Shown: positions 1-9,092 of the stretch, piece by piece
How positions within the stretch are numbered: position 1 is the stretch's first letter
How the letters are laid out: every line of letters starts with the position of its first letter
Assembly: GCA_947447845.1 (NCBI GenBank)
Contig: CANFNO010000005.1
Location: 1-20,702, forward strand
DNA: 20,702 nt
Direction: 5' to 3'
DNA from: Burkholderiales bacterium
GTDB taxonomy: Bacteria; Pseudomonadota; Gammaproteobacteria; Burkholderiales; Burkholderiaceae
Notes under the pieces: model-generated
What the model was told of the DNA's origin: nothing
What the model saw: the letters and a program-made list of their open reading frames with translations, nothing else
The model's database searches: none
Made by a program: the position numbers and the translations under genes

Positions 1-1158
<1,158 letters not shown>

Positions 1159-1196
1159 CTTTGAAAAAAGTCTTTGAGTAATTTTGGGAGTGAATT

Positions 1197-2021
1197 TTGG
1201 ATATTGTTTTGCTGTTGAAAGCCGCCATCATGGGCGTCGTAGAGGGGCTGACAGAGTTCCTGCCGATTTCCAGCACCGGGCATCTGATCCTGACCGGTGC
1301 CCTGCTCGGCTTTGACGACGAGAAGAGCAAGGTGTTCGACATCGCCATCCAGAGCGGTGCCATTCTGGCGGTGATCATCGTTTACTGGGCCAAGATCCGC
1401 GCCACCATCGTGAACCTCCCCAACAGCAAACGGGCGCAACGCTTTGCGGCCAATGTGTTTATCGGGTTTCTGCCCGCCGGGATCATCGGCTTCACCGTTT
1501 ACAAGGCAATCAAGACCTATCTATTTAACCCGCCCGTGGTTGCAGGCGCCTTTATCGTCGGGGGCTTCATCATTTTGTGGGTGGAAAAAATGGCCAAGCC
1601 GGTGGTGCGCATCCATGACATTGACGACATGTCGGGGCTGGATGCGCTCAAGGTGGGCCTGGTGCAGTGCATCGGCATGATCCCCGGCACCAGTCGCAGT
1701 GGTGCCACCATCATTGGCGGCATGCTGTTGGGCCTGTCACGCAAGGTGGCGACCGAGTTCTCATTCTTTCTAGCCATCCCCACGCTGGTGGGGGCAACCG
1801 TCTACAGCCTTTACAAGGAGCGTGCCTTGCTGAGCATGGCCGACATGCCGCTGTTTGGCGTGGGCTTCGCGGTCTCGTTTGTTGCTGCCTGGCTGTGTAT
1901 TCGCTGGCTGCTGAAGTTCATCGCCACGCATAACTTTGTCGGCTTCGCCTACTACCGCATTGCCTTTGGCATCGTGGTCCTGGCTACCGCGTGGACCGGC
2001 ACCGTGCACTGGGTGGCTTAG
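1197..2021 (+). CDS. uppP: Undecaprenyl-diphosphatase UppP (BacA)
   Basis: This integral membrane phosphatase converts undecaprenyl diphosphate to the monophosphate and so recycles the lipid carrier for peptidoglycan and other envelope polymers. Overproduction gives bacitracin resistance in other bacteria. The 274-residue protein is of normal family length. Both signature motifs are present: [14 protein letters not shown] at residues 16-29, with the acidic pair Glu16/Glu20, and PGTSRSG at 163-169, with the catalytic-region Arg167. Several hydrophobic segments fill the rest. The start is TTG at 1197: GGGAG lies at 1186-1190, six bases upstream, and the N-terminus [17 protein letters not shown] fits the family. 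The gene ends four bases before the convergently transcribed hydrolase gene, so there is no room for an intergenic terminator. Confidence 0.97.
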   Translation: MDIVLLLKAAIMGVVEGLTEFLPISSTGHLILTGALLGFDDEKSKVFDIAIQSGAILAVIIVYWAKIRATIVNLPNSKRAQRFAANVFIGFLPAGIIGFTVYKAIKTYLFNPPVVAGAFIVGGFIILWVEKMAKPVVRIHDIDDMSGLDALKVGLVQCIGMIPGTSRSGATIIGGMLLGLSRKVATEFSFFLAIPTLVGATVYSLYKERALLSMADMPLFGVGFAVSFVAAWLCIRWLLKFIATHNFVGFAYYRIAFGIVVLATAWTGTVHWVA

Positions 2022-2025
2022 TCGC

Positions 2026-2835
2026 CTAGGCTGCTGCGGCGCTTTCCAGTGCGCGGATAGCGTCGGCAATGGCGGCGGCCGTCTCGATGGGCTTCTCCAT
2101 GGGGAACAGGTGGCTGCCCTCCAGCATGGTGATGTTTCCTTTGACGATTTTTGTCGTCAGTGACATGCCCACGCGGCGCATTTCTTCCGAATTGGTGCCG
2201 CCGATGTAGTGCGCGGGGCATTGCAAGGGGTGGCGCTTGAGCTGTCGCTCCAGGTTGTGCGGCAGGCCGTTGTAAATGGCGGTCTCCACATCGCGGTCAA
2301 AGGCCAGCACACGCTTGCCGTTGACATCCTCAGTGCCATCGCTGACGTAGTCCTGCAGCACATGCGGGTCCCAATTTGCAAAGGCTTTCTTGTGGCGGAA
2401 ATGGTCAAAGGCCTCATCCACGCTGGGCCAGGTATTGCGGCGGCGTTTGCTCACCGCCCCGGGCGAGAACGAGCCCACCAGCGAGGTGCGCTTGATCAGC
2501 CCGAGCGCGTTGGATTTCCAGCCCCCCAGCACCGGTGAGTCGATCAGAACCAGCCCTTTGGCCAGGTGCGGCAGCCGCATGGCGGCCATCAGACTCAGGT
2601 AGCCGCCCAAAGAGTGCCCCACCAGCCACACCGGTTGGCCCGCCTTTTCGGCTTCGGTTTGCGTGAATTCGCACAACTGCTGCACCAGATTCGGCCAGTT
2701 GTTGGTTACGGGAAAGCGCGGGTCGTGGCCAAATTTTTCTAACGCCTTGACGGTAAAGCCGCGACCGCGCAGGCTGCGAAACAGCACTTTGTAGGTGCTG
2801 GCGGGGAAGCTGTTGGCGTGGGAAAAAACTATCAC
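2026..2835 (-). CDS. Alpha/beta hydrolase
   Basis: A 269-residue alpha/beta-hydrolase-fold protein, probably a cytosolic esterase or related hydrolase; the substrate is unknown. The nucleophile elbow GHSLGG lies at residues 73-78 with Ser75 as the predicted nucleophile. An N-terminal HANSFPA segment (6-12) would supply the oxyanion region. The likely catalytic histidine is His242 in the motif EGSHLFPMEKP. The acid residue of the triad is not obvious. The start is GTG at 2835-2833, 19 bases downstream of the stop of the Anbu peptidase gene on the same strand, so the two are probably co-transcribed. No signal peptide is seen. The 3' end is four bases from uppP in tail-to-tail orientation. Confidence 0.9.
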   Translation of the reverse strand: MIVFSHANSFPASTYKVLFRSLRGRGFTVKALEKFGHDPRFPVTNNWPNLVQQLCEFTQTEAEKAGQPVWLVGHSLGGYLSLMAAMRLPHLAKGLVLIDSPVLGGWKSNALGLIKRTSLVGSFSPGAVSKRRRNTWPSVDEAFDHFRHKKAFANWDPHVLQDYVSDGTEDVNGKRVLAFDRDVETAIYNGLPHNLERQLKRHPLQCPAHYIGGTNSEEMRRVGMSLTTKIVKGNITMLEGSHLFPMEKPIETAAAIADAIRALESAAAA

Positions 2836-2854
2836 TGAGCGGGACGCCTGCTCA

Positions 2855-3682
2855 TTAGATCAGGCGCTCGTCGGGCGTGGTGATTTTTTTCAAGGGCAGG
2901 TTGCGCGCAGAAGCCACCATCAATGGCACCTCGGTAACGCCGCCGTTCCAGGCCGGGTGTTCGATGCTGTCGAACACTTCGCGCAACTTCTGACCCCAAC
3001 TGCCGTGCAGCATCTTGAAATAAGGGTTGTGCTCGTCAATGCAGACCACCTTGTCGGTGTGGAAGGTGTTGACTTCATACACCACCATGTCCAGCGGCAG
3101 GCCGACCGACAGGTTCGACTTGAGCGTGGAGTCCATGGAAACCAGAGCGCATTTGGCGGCCTCGTCCAGTGGCGTGGTGGGGGTGATCACCCGGTCCAGC
3201 ACCGGCTTGCCGTACTTGGATTCGCCGACCTGAAAGTAGGGGGTCTCGGGGGTCGCTTCGATGAAGTTGCCAGCGGAATAGACCTGGAACAGGCGCATGC
3301 CCTCGCCTTTGATCTGGCCGCCGAAGATCAGCGAGACATTGAAGTCCACGCCCGATTGGCTGAGCGAACCGGCATCGCGGTCATGCACCTTGCGGATGGT
3401 GGCGCCCAGCACCCGGGCCGCTTCAAACATGCTTTTGGCGTTCCAGATGGTGACGCCTTCGTCCTCATCGTTGTCTTTGAGGCGTTCGGTTTGCAGAATT
3501 TCGCGGATGGATTGCGAGATGCTCAGGTTGCCCGCCGACAGCAGCACCATGAAGCGGTCGTCAGTCTTTTCATAGACGATCATTTTGCGGAAGGTGCTGA
3601 TCTGGTCGAGCCCGGCGTTGGTGCGGGAGTCAGAGAGGAACACCAGGCCGGCGTTGAGTTTGATGGCGACGCAGTAAGTCAT
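2855..3682 (-). CDS. Proteasome-type peptidase, Anbu family (COG3484)
   Basis: An Ntn-hydrolase of the bacterial Anbu (ancestral beta subunit) family, related to the 20S proteasome beta subunit and HslV. After removal of Met1 the chain begins TYCVAIKLN, giving an N-terminal Thr1 as the catalytic nucleophile of this superfamily. Asp17 (in LSDSRTNAG) and Lys32 (in FRKM) match the canonical Asp/Lys catalytic positions. The 275-residue length and the start and end fit the family. It is predicted to be cytosolic and multimeric. In many genomes Anbu sits with an ATP-grasp ligase, an alpha-E protein and a transglutaminase-like protein; none of these is in this window. Only an alpha/beta hydrolase follows, 19 bp downstream. 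The start is ATG at 3682-3680 with a weak purine-rich site (AGAAAAG) upstream. The native substrate is not known for the family. Confidence 0.92.
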   Translation of the reverse strand: MTYCVAIKLNAGLVFLSDSRTNAGLDQISTFRKMIVYEKTDDRFMVLLSAGNLSISQSIREILQTERLKDNDEDEGVTIWNAKSMFEAARVLGATIRKVHDRDAGSLSQSGVDFNVSLIFGGQIKGEGMRLFQVYSAGNFIEATPETPYFQVGESKYGKPVLDRVITPTTPLDEAAKCALVSMDSTLKSNLSVGLPLDMVVYEVNTFHTDKVVCIDEHNPYFKMLHGSWGQKLREVFDSIEHPAWNGGVTEVPLMVASARNLPLKKITTPDERLI

Positions 3683-3790
3683 GCTTTTCTAATGTCTGGA
3701 AAACCTTAGAGTGTAAAGGGAGGGGTGATCTTCCTGGATTGGTGGTCCGGGCGATGTTGCGCTCTTCGGTCACTTCAGGCGCTGCTGCAC

Positions 3791-3850
3791 AAGGGCTATG
3801 CCGGGCTCTTCATGGTGGAGTACCACAAATCGTCACCCGGCATAGCCCTT
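3791..3850. repeat. Perfect 15-bp inverted repeat with nested inner hairpin
   Basis: The left arm AAGGGCTATGCCGGG (3791-3805) and the right arm CCCGGCATAGCCCTT (3836-3850) are exact reverse complements separated by 30 bases. Inside the loop GTGG (3815-3818) and CCAC (3823-3826) can pair around AGTA, giving a two-tier stem-loop. On the plus strand the right arm runs into only four T residues (3849-3852), and on the minus strand there is no T-run. It is therefore not a convincing intrinsic terminator for either neighbour. It could be an interspersed repeat, a structured leader element or a protein-binding palindrome. Confidence 0.75.
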
Positions 3851-3908
3851 TTGCCGCGGGTCTGGGCGGGGCAAAAAAGTAGTCCTCATGTCGGGGTGGC
3901 GTGTATTG

Positions 3909-4073
3909 TCAAAGCCGCAGGTTGGACGTGAGCAGCCACACGAATTGATCGCCCGTACTGTCCTTCAAGGCTGACAGCGGCTGTACCGGACTGGCAGCTT
4001 TCTGCTTTTCCAGTTCAATGGCGCTCAGACGCCATGCGTGGCATTCGCCATCGTGCCCATAGCGAGTACTCAT
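3909..4073 (-). CDS. Possible small protein (54 aa) or coding remnant
   Basis: An ATG-to-TGA frame on the minus strand encodes 54 residues, beginning MSTRYGHDGECHAWRLSAIE and ending FVWLLTSNLRL. Composition is protein-like (mixed charged and hydrophobic residues, few rare ones), unlike most shadow frames nearby. There is no good ribosome-binding site, and the open frame extends only a few codons above the ATG before a TGA. I recognise no family. It could be the surviving C-terminal end of a decayed gene, a real small ORF upstream of the Anbu operon, or chance. Confidence 0.2.
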   Translation of the reverse strand: MSTRYGHDGECHAWRLSAIELEKQKAASPVQPLSALKDSTGDQFVWLLTSNLRL

Positions 4074-4251
4074 GCCAGCGTTTAAGACTGACGCGAGGCA
4101 GCGGTATCAGCCATTGACGAAGTGCAGCTTGTGGACAAGCTATTTGCCTGCTGAGCATCCATTCCACCACACCTGAAAAAGTACAAAGCTAGGAAAGGGC
4201 TCACAAAAACACCATTATCTTGATGGAAGTCAGAACAGATTGGAATGCCGA

Positions 4252-4280
4252 TTGACCACGGCTATTCGTTGCAATAAAAA
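4252..4280 (+). promoter_or_regulatory. Candidate sigma70 promoter for the lipoprotein gene
   Basis: TTGACC (4252-4257) is a near-consensus -35 element. It is followed after exactly 17 bases by TAAAAA (4275-4280), a 4/6 match to the -10 consensus. Transcription would start near 4287 and give a leader of about 19 bases before ATG 4306. This placement also argues against the longer frame beginning at 4240. Confidence 0.45.
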
Positions 4281-4293
4281 GCTCGAATATCAC

Positions 4294-4300
4294 AGGGAGG
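4294..4300 (+). promoter_or_regulatory. Ribosome-binding site deciding the lipoprotein start
   Basis: AGGGAGG ends five bases before ATG 4306. The protein from that ATG begins with a clean lipoprotein signal peptide, whereas the upstream in-frame ATG at 4240 would prefix it with 22 hydrophilic residues. Confidence 0.75.
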
Positions 4301-4305
4301 TAAGT

Positions 4306-5961
4306 ATGAAAGATCTGAGCCGGACTGTCTGTTTGTTATCGGTTGGAGCCATTGCAACCGCACTAGTTGCTTGCGGTGGGGGCGGAGGCGGAGGTGGAAG
4401 TACCTTACCTGTCTTGACAGGTGTTTTTTCCGATAGTCCAGTAGGCGGGATTTCCTACAAAACCGAGACTCGCTCCGGCGTAACTAATGCTGACGGAAAG
4501 TTCGAATATTTGTCGGGTGAGCACGTCACGTTTTTCGTGGGCTCCGTGGAACTTCCACGTTCAAATGCTGCGTCTGTTGTAACACCACTTGATATTGCCG
4601 GTACTTCTGATCCTACAAGTCAGAAGGTGGCCAACATGCTGGTACTCCTTCAAAGTTTAGACGAAGATGGTAATCCTTCAAACGGAATCACGATCCCGAG
4701 CACAGCTTCAAGTGCAGCGTCTACGCCTATTAATTTTGATATTGCCACTGGCAGTTTCAGCACCAGTAGTGAAGTCTTAGATTTCATTAAGAACTCGGGA
4801 GGCTCTAACAAAAGCCTTTTCAGCGTCGATGCAGCAGTCTCAAATTTTCTGACGCATCAGGCGGGGGGAGTAACCGGAACCCAAAACATCAAAATTGGCT
4901 TCGCTGGGCCACTTTCAGGAGCATTTTCCAATTTGGGCACTGAAATTCAGAATGGTGCGCAAATGGCAATTGACGACATGAACGCCGCGAACTTTATCGT
5001 TAACGGAAAAAAAGCCGTTTTCTCACTTGTGTCTGAAGACGATCAAGCAAGTGCTGGCCTAGCACCAACAGCCGCTACGTCACTCGTCAGTCAAGGCGTC
5101 TCAGGCGTTATTGGTCATTTGAATTCGGGAGCATCCATTGCGGCTGCGCCAACCTATGCTAGCGCAAATATTCCTGAAATTTCAGCTTCTGCCACAGCGG
5201 CGCCATTCACATCGAGTGGGTATGCGACTTCTTTTCGCGTTGTAGCTAACGACAATACCGGCGCGAGGGTGCTAGCCAATTATCTAAAACAAAACGTAGT
5301 AAACACACCAAAAGTTCTCGTGGTTCATGATGGCACGACCTATGGTCAAGGTATTGCTACAGCATTCGCCCAAGCGATGACTAGCTTAGGGGCCACTGTG
5401 GATGCACCTATCGCTGCGAGTAACACAAATTCAGATTACGACGCGGCTGTTTTGCAAGCGACCACCAACTCAGATAATGTCGTTTTTTATGGCGGCCCGG
5501 CGTCTACGGCTGGCCCGCTTCTTGCAAAACTAAGAGCAGCCAATTCAACAGCTATATTTGTTGGCGGTGATGGGGTTTGCGTTCAAGCTACTTTGATTTC
5601 GTCGGCAGGCTCATCTAATGTTGATCAAAAAGTATATTGCGCTGAGTCGGCTGGAGTTGATTTGGGTTTCCAATCTAAGTTCAACAGCTTTAAGTCGAGG
5701 TATGCAGCAAAGTACAACACTAGTGTTCAGTTGTACGCACCGTTCGCTTATGACGCTACAAGAATACTAGGAAGAGCAATCGTTCAAGCGGGAACAATTG
5801 ACAAATCCAAAGTTATTGACATGTTGCACAACGTGGCTTTTGTCGGCATCACGGGAGTCACAGACTTCGATTCCTCTGGTGACATAGTGAATGGTGCAAT
5901 GACTATCTATAACTTCAGCGGTGGTGCGAAGACTGAAGTAACAGTACTTCGAGGCAACTGA
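4306..5961 (+). CDS. Lipoprotein with LivK-like periplasmic-binding domain
   Basis: A 551-residue predicted lipoprotein. The signal peptide (residues 1-22) ends in the lipobox LVAC, with Cys23 as the lipidated residue, followed by a run of eight glycines. With Gly at +2 the Lol rule predicts outer-membrane sorting. Residues of about 37-185 form a domain of the type seen in secreted proteobacterial lipoproteins (GVFSDSPVGGISYKTETRSG, NADGKFEYLSGEHVTFFVGS). From about residue 195 (IKIGFAGPLSGAFSNLGTEI) to the end is a Peripla_BP_6 domain, as in branched-chain amino-acid or amide-binding proteins. No ABC permease or ATPase gene is nearby. Base composition is clearly more AT-rich than its neighbours, with TTA and AGA codons, suggesting transfer. 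The ligand and partners are unknown; it may sense or scavenge rather than feed a transporter. Confidence 0.85.
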   Translation: MKDLSRTVCLLSVGAIATALVACGGGGGGGGSTLPVLTGVFSDSPVGGISYKTETRSGVTNADGKFEYLSGEHVTFFVGSVELPRSNAASVVTPLDIAGTSDPTSQKVANMLVLLQSLDEDGNPSNGITIPSTASSAASTPINFDIATGSFSTSSEVLDFIKNSGGSNKSLFSVDAAVSNFLTHQAGGVTGTQNIKIGFAGPLSGAFSNLGTEIQNGAQMAIDDMNAANFIVNGKKAVFSLVSEDDQASAGLAPTAATSLVSQGVSGVIGHLNSGASIAAAPTYASANIPEISASATAAPFTSSGYATSFRVVANDNTGARVLANYLKQNVVNTPKVLVVHDGTTYGQGIATAFAQAMTSLGATVDAPIAASNTNSDYDAAVLQATTNSDNVVFYGGPASTAGPLLAKLRAANSTAIFVGGDGVCVQATLISSAGSSNVDQKVYCAESAGVDLGFQSKFNSFKSRYAAKYNTSVQLYAPFAYDATRILGRAIVQAGTIDKSKVIDMLHNVAFVGITGVTDFDSSGDIVNGAMTIYNFSGGAKTEVTVLRGN

Positions 5962-6070
5962 CGTAAAGCGGGCAAAGGCAGGTGGCAGTCTGGAGCTACC
6001 CGAAAGGCAATTGAACCCAATGTCGACAGCGGGTCGGGGCCGAGCGGTCACGTTGACGAAGTGCTCGCCA

Positions 6071-6111
6071 CATTGCAGCCATTGGAATCTCAGTTGCAAA
6101 CGTCTGCAATG
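6071..6111. repeat. 8-bp inverted repeat
   Basis: CATTGCAG (6071-6078) and CTGCAATG (6104-6111) are exact reverse complements separated by 25 bases. There is no adjacent T-run, so it is not called as a terminator. Confidence 0.4.
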
Positions 6112-6132
6112 GCGCAATCAGACCGTAAATCT

Positions 6133-6381
6133 CTATGACTTTTTCGCTGCTTCAGCGACTTTCATTGCATCTGTTTTTCCACGCACTCCAATGCATGCCC
6201 CAGGCTGGCGGATCGGGTGTCCGGGCGTCGGCCCCATTCGACGTTGCCACAGAGCAGGTTTGCCGACCAAGGCGTTGACAAAAGGGTGCGTGCGAACCAG
6301 AAGCGGTAGGCGGCGAGCGTGGGCCAGAGAACGGGCACCCGGTCTGCCAGCCCGCCCGACCGCAGGCGTCAAACCCCGCAC
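6133..6381 (-). CDS. Doubtful 82-aa ORF downstream of mutS
   Basis: A GTG-started frame 38 bp beyond the mutS stop, on the same strand. The product is rich in Arg, Pro and Gly and ends GKTDAMKVAEAAKKS. No domain, signal peptide or membrane segment is seen and there is no clear ribosome-binding site. The part from HPFVNALVGKPALWQRR onward has the look of conserved repeat-derived ORFs in betaproteobacterial genomes, but that impression is unverified. It may be the translation of an interspersed repeat rather than a protein. Confidence 0.2.
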   Translation of the reverse strand: MRGLTPAVGRAGRPGARSLAHARRLPLLVRTHPFVNALVGKPALWQRRMGPTPGHPIRQPGACIGVRGKTDAMKVAEAAKKS

Positions 6382-6418
6382 AGCGCGAAACTATGCAGGG
6401 CGCAATAGCAAGCCCAAA

Positions 6419-9055
6419 TCAACCCTTGGCAATCAGCCCCTTCAAAACGTACAGCGCTTCCAAAGCCTCCCTCGGACTCATAGCATCAGGATTCATCGCC
6501 AGCACCGCAGTTTCGACTGCGGAGGCAGACGCTACTTCCGCAACCGGTGCCGCCGCAAACAAATCCACCTGCCGCTGCGAAGCCGTGGCCTGCGCCTCCA
6601 GCGCATCCAAGGTATGGCGCGCCTGATTCAATACGGCCGCTGGCATACCCGCCAGCCGCGCCACCTGCACGCCGTAGCTCTTGCTGGCAGGCCCCGGCTC
6701 AATCGCGTGCAGGAACACGATGTCGCGCCCTGCTTCGGCCGCACTCACATGCACGTTCATTGCGGCGTGGTGGGTGGCGGGGAATTCGGTTAGCTCAAAG
6801 TAATGCGTGGCAAACAGCGTAAAGGACTGAGTTTTGTCGTGCAACTGCGTGGCAATGGCGCTGGCCAGGGCCAGGCCGTCAAAGGTGGAGGTGCCGCGGC
6901 CGATTTCGTCCATCAGCACCAGGCTATTGGGAGTCGCGGCATGCAGAATCTGCGCGCCTTCGGTCATCTCCAGCATGAAGGTGGACTGGGCATTGGCCAG
7001 ATCATCCGCCGCGCCAATGCGGGTGTGGATGGCGTCTATCGGTCCCAGCGTGCAGGCCGAGGCGGGCACATGGCTGCCCATGCCGGCCAGCAGCACGATG
7101 AGGGCGACCTGGCGCATATAGGTGGACTTGCCGCCCATGTTGGGGCCGGTGATCATTTGCATGCGCTGCTTGGCGCCCAGGTGGGTGTCGTTGGCGATGA
7201 AGTTGCCGCTGGAGAGTTCGGCAAGCCGCGCCTGCACCACCGGATGCCGCCCTTGCGTGATGTCGATGCAGGGCTGCTCGACAAACTGCGGTGCGCACCA
7301 GTCCAATGTGAGTGCACGCTCGGTCAGGGCGCATAGCGCATCCAGCGCGGCCAGCGCCTGTGCGGTCTGCGTGAGCATGGGCACAAAGGCCTGCAACTGG
7401 TCCAGCACTTGCTCAAACAGCCATTTCTCACGCGCCAGGGCGCGTTCTTGTGCGCTGAGGGCTTTGTCTTCAAAGGCCTTGAGTTCAGTGGTGATGAAGC
7501 GCTCGGCGTTCTTTAGCGTCTGACGGCGGCGGTAGTCCTCGGGCACATTGGCGGCCTGGGCCGCGCTGACCTCGATGTAGAAACCATGCACGCGGTTGAA
7601 TTGCACCCGCAAATTCGCAATGCCGCTGCGTGCCTTCTCGCGCACTTCCAGATCCAGCAAAAAGGCATCGCAGTTGGTCTGAATGCCGCGCAACTCGTCC
7701 AACTCGGCATCAAAGCCGTTGGCAATCACGCCGCCATCGCGCACCATGGCCGAGGGCTCTGGGGCAATGCCAGCGGCGATCAGGTTGGCGCATTCAGGCG
7801 GTGGCACCAGGGCGTTGGCCATCGCGCCCAGCATGCCGTCCAACCCTTGCAGGTGCTGCGACAAGGCTTGCGTCTTTTGTAGCGTCATTAAGAGCGCCAC
7901 CAGTTCGCGCGGGCGCACCTGGCGCAGAGCCATGCGGGCGGTGATGCGCTCGACATCGGCGCAACCTTTGAGTTGTTGGCGCAAGGTCTGCCACAGGTTG
8001 GCGTTGGCACCCGTATGTAGCGTGTGGATGGCCTGCAGGCGCTGGCGCGCTTCCGTGCGCTCGCGCTTGGGCTCCAGCAGCCAGCGCTTTAAGGCGCGGC
8101 TGCCCATGCCGGTCATGCAGGTGTCCAGCAGCGAGAACAGGGTGGGCGAGTCCTCGCCGCGCAGCGTTTGCACCAGTTCCAGGTTGCGGCGCGTGGTGGC
8201 GGGCAGGTCGATCAGCGCATCGTCGCGCTGCACTTGCACACTGCTGATATGCGTGAGGTTGCGGCCCTGCGTGTGTTCGGCATAGGCCAGCAGGGCGGCA
8301 GCGGCGGCGTGGGCCAGTGGGAGGTCTTGGGCATTCCAACTGGTCAAGCTGGCGGCCTGCAGGGCTTCCAGCAGTTTGGCTTGGCCCAGCGCCGCGTCAA
8401 ACTGAAAATCCGGGCGGGCGGTTAAAAACACCGAGGTGCCCATGCGCATGCGTTTCAGCCGGTCTTCAAAGCTGCTGGTGACGGCGGCGCTGTAGGCCAA
8501 CTCGCTGGGCGACACGCGACTGACCCAGGCGGCCAGCGCGTCGGGCGCGCATTCGGCCAGAAACACGATGCCTTGCGTCACCGACAACCATGCCAGGCCG
8601 CAGCGGTTGCGCGGTCCCTGGTGCACGGCCATCAGCATGGATTCGGTTTTTTCGTTCAGCAGTTCGGAATCGGTCAGCGTGCCGGGTGTCACCACCCGCA
8701 TGACTTTGCGCTCCACCGGGCCCTTGCCGCCCACTTCGCCAATCTGCTCGCAAATCGCCACCGATTCGCCCTGGCGGATCAGCTTGGCCAGATAGCCTTC
8801 CATCGCATGAAAGGGTACGCCGGCCATAGGGATCGGCTGTCCGGCGCTTTGGCCGCGTGCGGTGAGCGTGATGTCGAGCAGGCGCGCAGCCTTCTCCGCA
8901 TCGCCGTAAAACATCTCGTAAAAATCACCCATGCGGTAGAACAGCAGCGTGTCCGGAAAATCCGCTTTGAGGGCCAGGTACTGGGCCATCATGGGGGTGT
9001 GGCCTGCCAGTGTGGCGTCCACGCCCGATGTCGAATCTTTTTCTTTTGAAGTCAA
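6419..9055 (-). CDS. mutS: DNA mismatch repair protein MutS
   Basis: This ATPase recognises base mismatches and small loops and recruits MutL in the cytosol. The 878-residue protein carries all expected parts. The mismatch-binding domain has GDFYEMF at residues 43-49 (Phe45 and Glu47 contact the mispair). Connector, lever and clamp domains follow, then the ABC-type ATPase with Walker [10 protein letters not shown] at 637-645, a Walker B region [16 protein letters not shown] and the dimer-interface HTH region at the C-terminus. The start is TTG at 9055-9053, with a GCAGG-like site about eight bases upstream. Internal ATGs in TPMMAQ would cut into the conserved N-terminus, so TTG is preferred. 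It lies 37 bp after the DAHP synthase gene on the same strand and may be read through from it. Confidence 0.97.
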   Translation of the reverse strand: MTSKEKDSTSGVDATLAGHTPMMAQYLALKADFPDTLLFYRMGDFYEMFYGDAEKAARLLDITLTARGQSAGQPIPMAGVPFHAMEGYLAKLIRQGESVAICEQIGEVGGKGPVERKVMRVVTPGTLTDSELLNEKTESMLMAVHQGPRNRCGLAWLSVTQGIVFLAECAPDALAAWVSRVSPSELAYSAAVTSSFEDRLKRMRMGTSVFLTARPDFQFDAALGQAKLLEALQAASLTSWNAQDLPLAHAAAAALLAYAEHTQGRNLTHISSVQVQRDDALIDLPATTRRNLELVQTLRGEDSPTLFSLLDTCMTGMGSRALKRWLLEPKRERTEARQRLQAIHTLHTGANANLWQTLRQQLKGCADVERITARMALRQVRPRELVALLMTLQKTQALSQHLQGLDGMLGAMANALVPPPECANLIAAGIAPEPSAMVRDGGVIANGFDAELDELRGIQTNCDAFLLDLEVREKARSGIANLRVQFNRVHGFYIEVSAAQAANVPEDYRRRQTLKNAERFITTELKAFEDKALSAQERALAREKWLFEQVLDQLQAFVPMLTQTAQALAALDALCALTERALTLDWCAPQFVEQPCIDITQGRHPVVQARLAELSSGNFIANDTHLGAKQRMQMITGPNMGGKSTYMRQVALIVLLAGMGSHVPASACTLGPIDAIHTRIGAADDLANAQSTFMLEMTEGAQILHAATPNSLVLMDEIGRGTSTFDGLALASAIATQLHDKTQSFTLFATHYFELTEFPATHHAAMNVHVSAAEAGRDIVFLHAIEPGPASKSYGVQVARLAGMPAAVLNQARHTLDALEAQATASQRQVDLFAAAPVAEVASASAVETAVLAMNPDAMSPREALEALYVLKGLIAKG

Positions 9056-9092
9056 TTACTTACCTGCCATTCAGTGGGTCGCACGTAGGGTG

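Larger units (their letters stand above)
3683..4305. other. Gene-poor interval of about 620 bp
   Basis: This interval separates the divergently transcribed Anbu and lipoprotein genes. It holds a 15-bp perfect inverted repeat (3791-3850), a possible 54-codon minus-strand ORF (3909-4073) and a sigma70-like promoter for the lipoprotein (4252-4280). Other open frames here have no recognisable product, poor ribosome-binding sites and unnatural composition. No transposase or integrase fragment was recognised. The Anbu promoter should lie at its left edge; a weak -10-like TACACT on the minus strand near 3711-3716 is the only candidate I see. Confidence 0.6.
5962..6418. other. Gene-poor interval of about 460 bp
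   Basis: The space between the convergent lipoprotein and mutS genes. It contains an 8-bp inverted repeat (6071-6111) and an 82-codon GTG-started minus-strand frame (6133-6381). No rho-independent terminator with a T-run was found for either gene. The sequence resembles the degenerate, repeat-like filler common between proteobacterial genes, but I cannot place it in a named family. Confidence 0.5.

Noticed and set aside
2795..3709. A 304-codon open frame on the plus strand opposite the Anbu gene
   Set aside because: It is the antisense shadow of the Anbu gene. Its translation is rich in His, Gln and Val with no domain, and the opposite strand has a clear family match with catalytic residues.
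3791..3852. The 15-bp inverted repeat as a rho-independent terminator
   Set aside because: Only four T residues follow on the plus strand and none on the minus strand. No gene reads into it from the left on the plus strand.
4240..4305. An upstream ATG (4240) as the start of the lipoprotein
   Set aside because: It would put 22 hydrophilic residues before a clean lipoprotein signal peptide. A strong ribosome-binding site and a promoter both favour ATG 4306.
4370..4401. Glycine-codon run as a phase-variation repeat
   Set aside because: It encodes the Gly linker common after lipoprotein Cys residues and uses mixed GGN codons rather than a uniform tract, so slipped-strand switching is unlikely.
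6011..6793. A 260-codon plus-strand frame running into the mutS 3' end
   Set aside because: Arg-rich and low-complexity in character, no ribosome-binding site or domain, and its second half is antisense to mutS.
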